The notes beneath the pieces were generated by a model. That model had not been told where the DNA came from. It was given only the letters and a program-made list of their open reading frames with translations, and made no database searches. Positions 1-6,330 of a stretch of 7,670 nt of DNA are shown here, piece by piece. The translations under genes were made by a program, and so were the position numbers. The stretch comes from Betaproteobacteria bacterium (lineage in GTDB: Bacteria > Pseudomonadota > Gammaproteobacteria > Burkholderiales > Burkholderiaceae), in contig JABMMT010000215.1 of the NCBI GenBank assembly GCA_013205155.1, forward strand, positions 1-7,670, written 5' to 3'. Within the stretch, counting starts at the first letter, position 1. Each line of letters opens with the position of its first letter.

Positions 1-1335
1 CTTGCTGCATTAGGCATCTGGAATATTGGTGATGCACCTCAGATCATATCGGCCTTCAATCCCTTGTATGCCATCAATTTTATTGTGCAACATCCCACCA
101 CTGCTTACATCGTCATGGGGGCGGTAGTTTTGGTGGTTACTGGAGTAGAGGCGCTCTACTTAGATATGGGGCATTTTGGTCGTAATCCAGTTCGCTATGC
201 CTGGCTTTTAATAGTGCTACCAAGTTTGCTCATTAACTATCTTGGCCAAGGCGCTTTACTACTTTCAAATCCAGAAGCCATTAAAAATCCTTTTTATCTG
301 ATGGTTCCCGATTGGGCGCTATGGCCTACTGTTGGTTTGGCAACAGCTGCTACTGTGATTGCATCTCAAGCCGTGATCTCGGGTACTTATTCCTTAGTGA
401 GTCAAGCAATCCTCTTGGGTTTTATGCCCCGTATGAAGATTTTGTTCACCTCAGATTCTGAACAAGGTCAGATCTATATTCCTATAGTGAATTGGGCCTT
501 ACTGTTTATGGTAGTGGTCACCATCGTTGAATTTAGGGAATCGGTTAATTTAGCAGCAGCTTACGGGATTTCAGTAACATCCACTATGTTAATCACTACC
601 ATTTTGCTTGCAGTAGTCATGCTAAGAGAATGGAAGATGAATGTTGTTTTGGTGACTTTAATTACAGCCACTTTCTTCATTGTTGATTTGGCTTTCTGGA
701 GCGCTAACCTGATTAAGATTGAACATGGCGGCTGGTATCCATTAGCTCTTGGCTTGATTTGTTTTACTTGTTTAATTACCTGGTATCGCGGACGTCAGAT
801 TTTACGTAAACGAGCTATCGAAGGGGGTATTAAGCTTGGTAGCTTTATTGAGGGATTATTGGCACACCCACCACATCGCGCTGAGGGAACAGCTGTCTTT
901 TTAACTGCCCATGTCGACTATTTGCCAGTGTCTTTCTTACATAATCTCAAACATAATCACGTCCTTCATGAAAGAGTCTTTTTCTTAAAAGTGAGCATTT
1001 GGGATGTGCCATATGTCAATGATGACGAGCGCATTACTCTCAAAGATTTGGGTGGCAATATCTTCGTTGTTAGGGCGATTTATGGTTTTAAAGAAACTCC
1101 AGACATGACTTCCATCATTCACCTGATTGAGCATCATTTCAAGATGCACTTTGACATGATGAATACCTCTTTCTTCTTGTCCCGCGATACGATCGTCCCA
1201 TCTCCAACTCCAGGTATGGCTTTGTGGCGTGAACGCTTGTTTTGTTGGATGTATCAAAACGCAGGCCGGCAGTCTGACTTCTTTAATATTCCAGCCAATC
1301 GCTTGGTTGAACTTGGTGCCAAGGTGGAAATTTGA
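1..1335 (+). CDS. kup: Kup-type low-affinity potassium transport protein, C-terminal part (5' end outside window)
   Basis: This is an inner-membrane K+ uptake protein of the KUP/HAK/KT family, which imports potassium with protons. The reading frame is open from base 1, so the gene enters the window already running. About 444 residues are present, and by comparison with the usual length of about 620-630 roughly the first 190-200 are missing. The family motif EALYLDMGHFG lies at window residues 50-60. About seven hydrophobic segments follow, up to about residue 265, matching the second half of the 12-helix core. The rest is a cytoplasmic C-terminal domain of about 180 residues with family signatures: GTAVFLTAHVD, LLHNLKH-like LHNLKHNHVLHER, DTSFFLSR-like NTSFFLSRDT, PGMALWRERLF and the ending NRLVELGAKVEI. 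The TGA stop overlaps the TTG start of the next gene. No frameshift is seen. An internal TTG at 64 is not the true start, because the conserved frame continues upstream of it. Confidence 0.96.
   Translation, partial: LAALGIWNIGDAPQIISAFNPLYAINFIVQHPTTAYIVMGAVVLVVTGVEALYLDMGHFGRNPVRYAWLLIVLPSLLINYLGQGALLLSNPEAIKNPFYLMVPDWALWPTVGLATAATVIASQAVISGTYSLVSQAILLGFMPRMKILFTSDSEQGQIYIPIVNWALLFMVVVTIVEFRESVNLAAAYGISVTSTMLITTILLAVVMLREWKMNVVLVTLITATFFIVDLAFWSANLIKIEHGGWYPLALGLICFTCLITWYRGRQILRKRAIEGGIKLGSFIEGLLAHPPHRAEGTAVFLTAHVDYLPVSFLHNLKHNHVLHERVFFLKVSIWDVPYVNDDERITLKDLGGNIFVVRAIYGFKETPDMTSIIHLIEHHFKMHFDMMNTSFFLSRDTIVPSPTPGMALWRERLFCWMYQNAGRQSDFFNIPANRLVELGAKVEI
1322..1334 (+). promoter_or_regulatory. 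Shine-Dalgarno and TTG start embedded in the kup 3' end
   Basis: AGGTG (1322-1326) matches the core of the anti-Shine-Dalgarno complement and sits 5 bases before the TTG at 1332. That TTG overlaps the kup TGA as TTGA. The arrangement supports the TTG as the real start of the downstream small gene and suggests translational coupling to kup. The match is seen in the sequence; the coupling is inferred. Confidence 0.6.
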
Positions 1336-1841
1336 GAAAACAGCTGCCTTTTCGCCCCAAAGTATTTCTTGGGATATTTTTGACGGTTTGCTCATTGAGT
1401 GGATTGGTATTTGCTACTCCTGCGGAGGAAGCTGAGCTAGAGCAGTTAGTGAAAACAGAACAAGAGCTGGAGCTTCAGCGAGAGTGGACTGAGTTCAGAT
1501 GGAAGCAAGCTTCTTCACAATGTTATTTAAATTTTTGGGTTAATTACTGCATAGGTAACGCTAGGGCAGAGTATCGAGCAGAATTAGATCCCATTAGGGC
1601 GCAGGAAGTACAAGTGCGTAACACTCAGCGCAAGCTCCGTGAGAGCTTAAAGAATCAGGAAGATATTAAGCGAGCAGCTGAACGTGCTTCAGCTGAAAAA
1701 GCGGCCGAGCGAGCTGCAAATCAAAGAGAATTTGAAGAGAAGCAAAAAGCTGCTGCTGCAAGAGCCGCTGATTTAGAGCAACGTCGTAAGGATGCCCCTA
1801 AGCGGGCACAAGAAAATAGAGCAGGAACCCAACTCGACTAA
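1332..1841 (+). CDS. Small exported coiled-coil protein of unknown function with a two-cysteine motif
   Basis: I do not recognise a characterised family for this 169-residue protein. Residues 1-28 look like a Sec signal peptide: basic start (MRKQ, then R8 and K10), a hydrophobic core at about 11-27, and a V-F-A cleavage site after A28. The cysteine at 20 is not in a lipobox (preceded by LTV), so a lipoprotein is unlikely. The mature part begins with an acidic helix (about 30-58). A short aromatic block follows with C64 and C73 (pattern C-x5-W/V region-C, reading CYLNFWVNYC), which could form a periplasmic disulfide. From about residue 78 to the end it is rich in Ala, Glu, Lys, Arg and Gln, with long runs lacking Gly or Pro, typical of a coiled coil. 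From memory, small proteins with a similar C...F.VN.C block occur in other Burkholderiales; I could not verify this. The TTG start is supported by the signal peptide beginning directly there and by AGGTG upstream. The gene overlaps kup by 4 bases and ends 32 bases before radA. Confidence 0.82.
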   Translation: MRKQLPFRPKVFLGIFLTVCSLSGLVFATPAEEAELEQLVKTEQELELQREWTEFRWKQASSQCYLNFWVNYCIGNARAEYRAELDPIRAQEVQVRNTQRKLRESLKNQEDIKRAAERASAEKAAERAANQREFEEKQKAAAARAADLEQRRKDAPKRAQENRAGTQLD

Positions 1842-1862
1842 TTCAGTTGAGTGCATATTCAT

Positions 1863-1869
1863 TAGGTAA
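1863..1869 (+). promoter_or_regulatory. Shine-Dalgarno-like site deciding the radA start
   Basis: TAGGTAA contains AGGT, 6 bases before a TTG at 1874. That TTG begins the reading MAKVKTIY, the usual N-terminus of RadA. The other in-frame TTG, at 1847, has no such site at normal distance; the nearest AGGA is about 20 bases upstream. This favours 1874. Confidence 0.5.
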
Positions 1870-1873
1870 TTTT

Positions 1874-3238
1874 TTGGCTAAAGTTAAAACAATCTACATT
1901 TGTCAATCCTGTGGCGGTACCTCTGCCAAATGGCAAGGACAGTGCCCTTCCTGTGAAGCATGGAACACTATGGAGGAGGGCTTACCAGAGCAAAGTTCAA
2001 ACTCTCGGTTTCAAGGCTTGGCACAATCATTACCAAGACAAAAACTATCTTCCATTACTGCAGAAGATTTACCTAGATTTAGTACTGGCGTTGAAGAGTT
2101 TGATCGCGTCTTAGGTGGCGGTCTAGTTCCAGGCGGGGTTGTGCTCTTGGGCGGAGATCCTGGAATTGGTAAATCTACATTACTTTTACAAGCCTTAGCC
2201 CAAATGAGCTCTGCTGGAATGAATGTTCTTTATAGCAGTGGTGAAGAGTCTGCGGCTCAAATAGCCTTACGTGCGAGACGCATTGCATTAGAGGCACCTC
2301 AATTAGAAGTCTTAGCTGAAATTCAGCTAGAAAAATTGTTGTCTATTATGCATACCGTAAAACCTCAAGTCTTAGTGGTCGACTCGATTCAGACTTTGTA
2401 TTCTGAAGTATTGAGTTCAGCACCAGGATCGGTAGCGCAGGTCAGAGAATGCGCAGCTCAACTGACAAGGGCAGCAAAATCGAGCGGCATCTGTATCTTG
2501 ATGGTGGGACATGTCACTAAAGATGGTCATTTAGCTGGCCCACGAGTCTTAGAGCATATTGTGGATACTGTCCTTTATTTTGAGGGCGATACCCACTCTT
2601 CATTCCGTTTAGTGCGCTCTATTAAAAATCGTTTTGGTGCCGTTAATGAGTTGGGCGTTTTTGCTATGACAGAAAAGGGCTTGCGAGGTGTCAGCAATCC
2701 TTCTGCAATCTTTTTATCGCAACATGAGCAGATGGTTCCCGGTGCCTGTGTATTAGTGACTCAAGAGGGTAGCCGTCCCTTGTTGGTTGAGATTCAGGCA
2801 TTAGTAGATACTGCTCATGTGCCAAATCCACGTCGTTTAGCTGTTGGCTTGGAACAAGCCCGTTTAGCAATGCTGTTAGCAGTATTGCATCGTCATGCCG
2901 GTATAGCTTGTTTTGATCAGGATGTTTTTTTAAATGCAGTGGGTGGGGTAAAAATATCTGAGCCAGCTGCAGATTTAGCAGTACTTCTGGCAATTCAATC
3001 TTCGATTCGTAATCGTGCCTTACCAAAAGAGTTGATCGTATTCGGAGAGGTTGGATTGGCTGGTGAAATCCGACCATGCCCACGCGGACAAGAGCGTTTG
3101 AAAGAAGCTGCTAAGCTTGGATTCACGGTGGCCATTATTCCAAAGGCCAATATGCCTAAGGCAAAGATTCCTGGATTAAGAGTCATTCCTGTAGAGCGCA
3201 TTGATCAGGCGATTACCGCTGCTGCCGAACTCAATTAA
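1874..3238 (+). CDS. radA: DNA repair protein RadA (Sms), branch-migration ATPase
   Basis: RadA is a RecA-related hexameric DNA helicase that helps RecA process recombination intermediates by branch migration in the cytoplasm. The protein has 454 residues from the TTG at 1874, the usual family length. Domains in order are as follows. A four-cysteine zinc finger has C10, C13, C24 and C27. The RecA-like ATPase has Walker A GDPGIGKST at 94-102 and Walker B ending in D170. The RadA-specific KNRFG motif is at 251-255. The C-terminal domain is Lon-protease-like (about 270-454), including GEVGLAGEIRP. The Lon catalytic serine context is replaced (KISEPAADLAV), as is normal for RadA, so protease activity is not expected. 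An upstream TTG at 1847 would add nine residues (MSAYSLGNF) not typical of the family, and I prefer 1874. The gene follows the small exported protein by 32 bases, probably in one transcript, and ends 3 bases from the stop of the convergent prmB. No U-tract terminator is seen at the junction. Confidence 0.96.
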   Translation: MAKVKTIYICQSCGGTSAKWQGQCPSCEAWNTMEEGLPEQSSNSRFQGLAQSLPRQKLSSITAEDLPRFSTGVEEFDRVLGGGLVPGGVVLLGGDPGIGKSTLLLQALAQMSSAGMNVLYSSGEESAAQIALRARRIALEAPQLEVLAEIQLEKLLSIMHTVKPQVLVVDSIQTLYSEVLSSAPGSVAQVRECAAQLTRAAKSSGICILMVGHVTKDGHLAGPRVLEHIVDTVLYFEGDTHSSFRLVRSIKNRFGAVNELGVFAMTEKGLRGVSNPSAIFLSQHEQMVPGACVLVTQEGSRPLLVEIQALVDTAHVPNPRRLAVGLEQARLAMLLAVLHRHAGIACFDQDVFLNAVGGVKISEPAADLAVLLAIQSSIRNRALPKELIVFGEVGLAGEIRPCPRGQERLKEAAKLGFTVAIIPKANMPKAKIPGLRVIPVERIDQAITAAAELN

Positions 3239-3241
3239 GTC

Positions 3242-4138
3242 TTAGTGGAGGTCTTCTACTTGTATTAAGAGTACCTGCTCTTGGCCAGCAGAAACCTCCA
3301 TCCAGATCACGGGAATTTGAGGAAAGGCTTTTTTGAAATGCTCAAATTCATTACCAATCTCTAGCAACAAAGCCCCCCTCTCAGATAAATGATCTGGCGC
3401 GGCTGCAATGATGCGACGAATTAAATCCATACCATCATCACCCCCAGCTAATGCAAGAGTAGGTTCAGCCTGATATTCGGCAGGCAATATGCTCATGGAG
3501 TGAGCGTTGACATAAGGTGGATTACAAATAATCAGGTCAAAAAGATTATCATCGTTTGGCTCAGGTAGCGCATCCCATAGGTCCCCATTGAGCAATTCAA
3601 TTTGTGAATGAAGGCGATGGCGGTCAATATTGCGTGCTGCTAGAGAAAGGGCCGGCATGCTGATATCGCAAGCACTCACGTGAATATCTGGACAGGACAG
3701 AGCAAGCAAGATGGCGAGAGAGCCATTACCAGTACAAAGATCTAAGACTTTTCCATCTGCTGGCAGCCAAGACTCCAACATACCTTCTACGATGAGCTCG
3801 GCAATCCAAGAGCGGGGCACGATACTTTGCTCGCTGCAATAAAAAGGCACACCCATTAACCACGCTTCACCCAAAATATAAGCGAGCGGCTTACGGGTTG
3901 AAATTCTTTCGTTAGTAATGTGTATCGCGTTTTGAATTTGCTCTGTGTTAATGGTTTGGCCCAAGCAATCGAGCGCCTCGCTAGGACTTAAACCAAGTTG
4001 CTTGCTAGCAATCCAGAGGGCCTCGCTATGGGAGTCAAGGGCTCCATGACCGTAATGCAAATTGGCTACTGCTAATTTTTGTGCAATGTTTTCAATGCAC
4101 TGATTTAGAGTGAGAGATTGTGAAGGATCAGGATCCAT
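3242..4138 (-). CDS. prmB: Ribosomal protein L3 N5-glutamine methyltransferase PrmB
   Basis: PrmB is a cytoplasmic S-adenosylmethionine-dependent enzyme that methylates a glutamine of ribosomal protein L3. From the ATG at 4138 the protein has 298 residues, typical for the family. A helical N-terminal substrate-recognition part (about 1-95) includes the stretch RKPLAYILGEAWLMG. The EAW followed by IVPRSWIAELI is the PrmB style rather than the release-factor enzyme PrmC. The Rossmann-fold methyltransferase domain has the SAM-binding motif LDLCTGNG at about 132-139 and the catalytic NPPY at 206-209, followed by LPAEYQAEPTLALAGGDDGMD. An in-frame TTG at 4156, directly after the dapE stop, would add six residues. 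Neither start has a clear Shine-Dalgarno site, so the ATG is preferred but not certain. It is the last gene of the dapD-dapE-prmB run, beginning 18 bases after dapE, and its stop faces the radA stop across 3 bases. Confidence 0.93.
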   Translation of the reverse strand: MDPDPSQSLTLNQCIENIAQKLAVANLHYGHGALDSHSEALWIASKQLGLSPSEALDCLGQTINTEQIQNAIHITNERISTRKPLAYILGEAWLMGVPFYCSEQSIVPRSWIAELIVEGMLESWLPADGKVLDLCTGNGSLAILLALSCPDIHVSACDISMPALSLAARNIDRHRLHSQIELLNGDLWDALPEPNDDNLFDLIICNPPYVNAHSMSILPAEYQAEPTLALAGGDDGMDLIRRIIAAAPDHLSERGALLLEIGNEFEHFKKAFPQIPVIWMEVSAGQEQVLLIQVEDLH

Positions 4139-4156
4139 GATCGATTGAGATGGCAA

Positions 4157-5308
4157 TTAAGCAATCAATTGCTCTAGCGTTCTGCGATAAATATTTTTCA
4201 GAGGCTCAACGTTATCTACGATGACGCATTCATTAATCTTATGACTTGTAGCGTTTAGGGGTCCAAACTCGACAACTTCCTTGCATATTTTAGAAATAAA
4301 GCGACCATCGCTTGTGCCACCAGTTGTAGATAATTCGGTGAGCACACCAGTTTCGGCTTTGATAGCTGAGCGCAAGGCGCTTGCTAAAGTGCCGTCACTA
4401 GTAATGAATGGGCTGCCACCTAAGTGCCAGTCAATTTTAAAATCAAGTCCAGCGTCTTTCAGAATCGTTTCAACTCGCTCGCGCAGATGTTCTGGTTTGC
4501 TCTCGGTAGAAAAACGGAAGTTGAAGTCTATTGTGAGCTCGCTAGGGATGATATTGTTAGCGCCAGTCCCTGCATGAATATTAGAAATTTGAAAGCTGGT
4601 AGGCTGGAAATACTCACTGCCTTTGTCCCATTCAGTCTGAGAAAGGGTAGCAATTGCCGGAGCTGCGAGATGAATGGGATTCTTGCCTAAATGCGGATAA
4701 GCAATATGCGCCTGAATCCCATTGATTTTCAATTTGCCTGAGAGGGAGCCACGTCGACCATTCTTGATCATGTCACCCAGTTGATCAACTGAAGTGGGTT
4801 CGCCAATCACACAATAGTCTAGCCCCTGACCTTGCTTTTGGAGTCGCTCACACATAATGACCGTACCGTCATGTGCAGGACCTTCTTCATCGCTAGTAAT
4901 TAAAAAAGCAATCGAACCTTGATGATCAGGATGGTGAATGATAAATTCTTCTGTAGCAACTACGAAGCCTGCTAATGAGGTCTTCATATCTGCAGCACCG
5001 CGACCATAGAGCATGCCATCACGAATAGAAGGTGTAAACGGATCGCTGGCCCACTTTTCTAATGGACCTGTTGGGACAACATCGGTATGACCAGCAAACA
5101 TTAAAACTTTGCCCTGATCTCCAGACTTTCCTTTTTTAATGGCCCACAGATTAGTGACCTGAAAATCTTCTGGACCACTGACAACACTTTCTGTATGAAA
5201 GCCAATCGCTTGCAATCGTTTTGCAATCAGATCTTGGCAGCCGCCATCGACTGGGGTAACAGAGCGGCATGCAATCAGAGCTTCGGTCAGGTCAAGGGCT
5301 GCACTCAT
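4157..5308 (-). CDS. dapE: Succinyl-diaminopimelate desuccinylase DapE
   Basis: DapE is a cytoplasmic di-zinc hydrolase of the M20 family. It cleaves N-succinyl-LL-2,6-diaminopimelate to succinate and LL-diaminopimelate in the succinylase branch of lysine and peptidoglycan precursor synthesis. The 383 residues fit the family (about 375-385). The metal and catalytic residues can be aligned with the well-studied Haemophilus enzyme at a constant offset of seven: H74 and D76 in GHTDVVPTGP, bridging D107 in YGRGAADMKTS, general base E141 and metal ligand E142 in SDEEGPAHDGT, E170 in GEPTS, and H356 in TSHKINECV. A dimerisation domain is inserted at about 185-295 (from RRGSLSGKLKI onward). GRFI, preceded by STTGGTSD, is the substrate-contact region. 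All key residues are present, so the enzyme should be active. The ATG at 5308 lies 18 bases after the dapD stop with only a weak AAAGA upstream. This suggests cotranscription with dapD and possible translational linkage. Confidence 0.97.
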   Translation of the reverse strand: MSAALDLTEALIACRSVTPVDGGCQDLIAKRLQAIGFHTESVVSGPEDFQVTNLWAIKKGKSGDQGKVLMFAGHTDVVPTGPLEKWASDPFTPSIRDGMLYGRGAADMKTSLAGFVVATEEFIIHHPDHQGSIAFLITSDEEGPAHDGTVIMCERLQKQGQGLDYCVIGEPTSVDQLGDMIKNGRRGSLSGKLKINGIQAHIAYPHLGKNPIHLAAPAIATLSQTEWDKGSEYFQPTSFQISNIHAGTGANNIIPSELTIDFNFRFSTESKPEHLRERVETILKDAGLDFKIDWHLGGSPFITSDGTLASALRSAIKAETGVLTELSTTGGTSDGRFISKICKEVVEFGPLNATSHKINECVIVDNVEPLKNIYRRTLEQLIA

Positions 5309-5326
5309 AAATAATCTTTATTGAAC

Positions 5327-6154
5327 TTAATCGCGAAGTAATTCGTTGATGGCTGTTTTTGCTCTAGTCTGAGCATCTACTTTCTTGACGATCACCGCAG
5401 CGTATAAGCTGTATTTGCCGCAAGCTGAAGGAAGAGAGCCTGGAACAACTACTGATCCAGCGGGCACTCGGCCGTAATGTACTTCGCCAGTTTCACGGTC
5501 ATAAATCTTGGTGCTTTGACCAATATAAACACCCATGGAAAGTACTGCATTTTCTTCAATGATGACCCCTTCAACCACTTCTGAGCGGGCACCAATAAAG
5601 CAGTTATCTTCAATAATGACCGGCCCAGCCTGGATCGGTTCTAAAACACCACCAATCCCTACACCACCAGAAAGGTGAACGTTTTTACCGATTTGGGCAC
5701 AAGAACCTACCGTAGCCCAGGTATCAACCATGGAACCCTCGCCTACATAGGCGCCAATATTGACGTAAGAGGGCATCAAAACAGCATTTTTACCAATAAA
5801 TGAGCCTCGGCGAGCTATCGCAGGAGGTACTACCCTGAAACCACCTGCAGCAAAGTCAGCTGCGGTGTAGTTTTCGAATTTGCTCGGAACCTTGTCATAG
5901 AACTGGGTATAGCCTCCAGCAGCCATGGGTTTATTGTCCTCAAGGCGAAATGAGAGCAAAACAGCCTTCTTAACCCATTGATTGACTTCCCATTGCCCAA
6001 CTCCACGGCGCTCGGCTACGCGAATACTCCCGTCATTTAGACCCTCTAATACCGTATTTACAGCGTTACGAACATCCGCAGGGGCGCTTTGTGGAGAGAG
6101 GTTTGTACGGTTTTCCCAGGCTTGTTCAATGATGTTTTGTGGTGATTGGCTCAT
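5327..6154 (-). CDS. dapD: 2,3,4,5-tetrahydropyridine-2,6-dicarboxylate N-succinyltransferase DapD
   Basis: DapD transfers succinyl from succinyl-CoA to tetrahydrodipicolinate, the committed step of the succinylase route to diaminopimelate; it acts as a cytoplasmic trimer. The 275-residue length is standard. Residues 1-105 form the helical N-terminal domain. From about 108 to 240 there are left-handed beta-helix hexapeptide repeats (for example IGKNAVLMPS, IGAYVGEG, IGKNVHLS, IEENAVLSMG, IGQSTKIY). D144 in SMVDTW and E192 in GARSEVVEG match the catalytic Asp/Glu pair of studied DapD enzymes, with the same 48-residue separation. It is the first gene of the dapD-dapE-prmB run and has a good promoter about 60 bases upstream. 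The ATG at 6154 has a weak GAAAAG before it. The product supplies the substrate path that leads to DapE next door; the intervening aminotransferase (DapC) is not in this window. Confidence 0.97.
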   Translation of the reverse strand: MSQSPQNIIEQAWENRTNLSPQSAPADVRNAVNTVLEGLNDGSIRVAERRGVGQWEVNQWVKKAVLLSFRLEDNKPMAAGGYTQFYDKVPSKFENYTAADFAAGGFRVVPPAIARRGSFIGKNAVLMPSYVNIGAYVGEGSMVDTWATVGSCAQIGKNVHLSGGVGIGGVLEPIQAGPVIIEDNCFIGARSEVVEGVIIEENAVLSMGVYIGQSTKIYDRETGEVHYGRVPAGSVVVPGSLPSACGKYSLYAAVIVKKVDAQTRAKTAINELLRD

Positions 6155-6211
6155 GCTTTTCAGTTAACTATCGGATTGTTAAGGGATTTTGTCCCCGGAG
6201 GTAGATTGATC

Positions 6212-6240
6212 ATTATATCGATGGGGCAAAAACACGTCTA
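6212..6240 (-). promoter_or_regulatory. Sigma70-type promoter for dapD-dapE-prmB
   Basis: Read on the minus strand, a perfect -10 box TATAAT (plus-strand 6212-6217) is preceded by a 17-base spacer and a -35 box TAGACG (6235-6240), which matches TTGACA at four of six positions. Transcription would start near 6205, giving a leader of about 50 bases before the dapD ATG. No lysine riboswitch fits in so short a leader. Confidence 0.6.
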
Positions 6241-6254
6241 AGTTGCTGCAAGCT

Positions 6255-6263
6255 TGCTATCAT
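6255..6263 (+). promoter_or_regulatory. Candidate extended -10 promoter for smc
   Basis: TGCTATCAT fits the extended -10 pattern TGnTATAAT with one mismatch in the hexamer. No convincing -35 box lies 16-18 bases upstream, which extended -10 promoters can tolerate. A start near 6270 would give a leader of about 60 bases that contains the palindrome at 6275-6294. The call is tentative. Confidence 0.3.
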
Positions 6264-6274
6264 CTTCTCACTTT

Positions 6275-6294
6275 AGGTGTAAATATTTACACCT
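6275..6294. repeat. Perfect 20-bp palindrome upstream of smc (candidate operator or leader hairpin)
   Basis: The half-site AGGTGTAAAT is followed immediately by its exact reverse complement ATTTACACCT, with no spacer. The centre lies 46 bases before the smc GTG and just downstream of the candidate smc start site. Such a two-fold symmetric AT-centred site is the usual shape of a dimeric repressor operator. On the plus strand it could also fold as an 8-bp stem with an ATAT loop followed by TTTATTT, a weak terminator or attenuator shape. I could not match it to a named regulator's consensus. Confidence 0.7.
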
Positions 6295-6330
6295 TTTATT
6301 TGAACCCCTTTTTCCCCTGCAAAGTACGCC

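Larger units (their letters stand above)
6155..6330. other. Divergent intergenic region between dapD and smc
   Basis: This 176-base region is the longest non-coding stretch in the window. It carries the dapD promoter, a candidate smc promoter, a perfect 20-bp palindrome and a pyrimidine-rich run just before smc. I see no small ORF, riboswitch or RNA gene in it. Confidence 0.8.

Noticed and set aside
985..1395. 136-residue open frame on the minus strand
   Set aside because: It lies opposite the well-conserved kup C-terminus, has no recognisable domain and crosses into the start of the next gene. It is a shadow frame.
1332..1841. Lipoprotein signal at C20 of the small exported protein
   Set aside because: The residues before the cysteine (LTV) do not fit a lipobox, which needs a small residue at -1. 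A normal cleavage site follows at A28.
2691..3083. 130-residue open frame on the minus strand
   Set aside because: It is fully opposite the conserved Lon-like domain of radA, with no family signature and no start context.
3262..3300. Short inverted repeats (AAGAG/CTCTT and CTGCT/AGCAG) just past the radA stop
   Set aside because: The stems are five base pairs, lie inside prmB coding sequence and have no following U-tract, so a terminator for radA is not supported.
3242..4138. Release-factor methyltransferase PrmC (HemK) as an alternative to PrmB
   Set aside because: The GEAW stretch, the IVPRSWIAELI motif and the LPAEYQAEPTLALAGG segment follow the PrmB pattern. PrmC normally has a GxxEFWG type motif instead.
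4281..4690. Overlapping plus-strand open frames of 98 and 88 residues
   Set aside because: They lie opposite dapE, whose catalytic and structural residues are intact through this stretch; the translations are low-complexity and unlike any family.
6182..6196. Small hairpin GGGA-TTTTG-TCCC in the dapD leader
   Set aside because: Only four base pairs, with no U-tract in the dapD direction; too weak to call a terminator or riboswitch.
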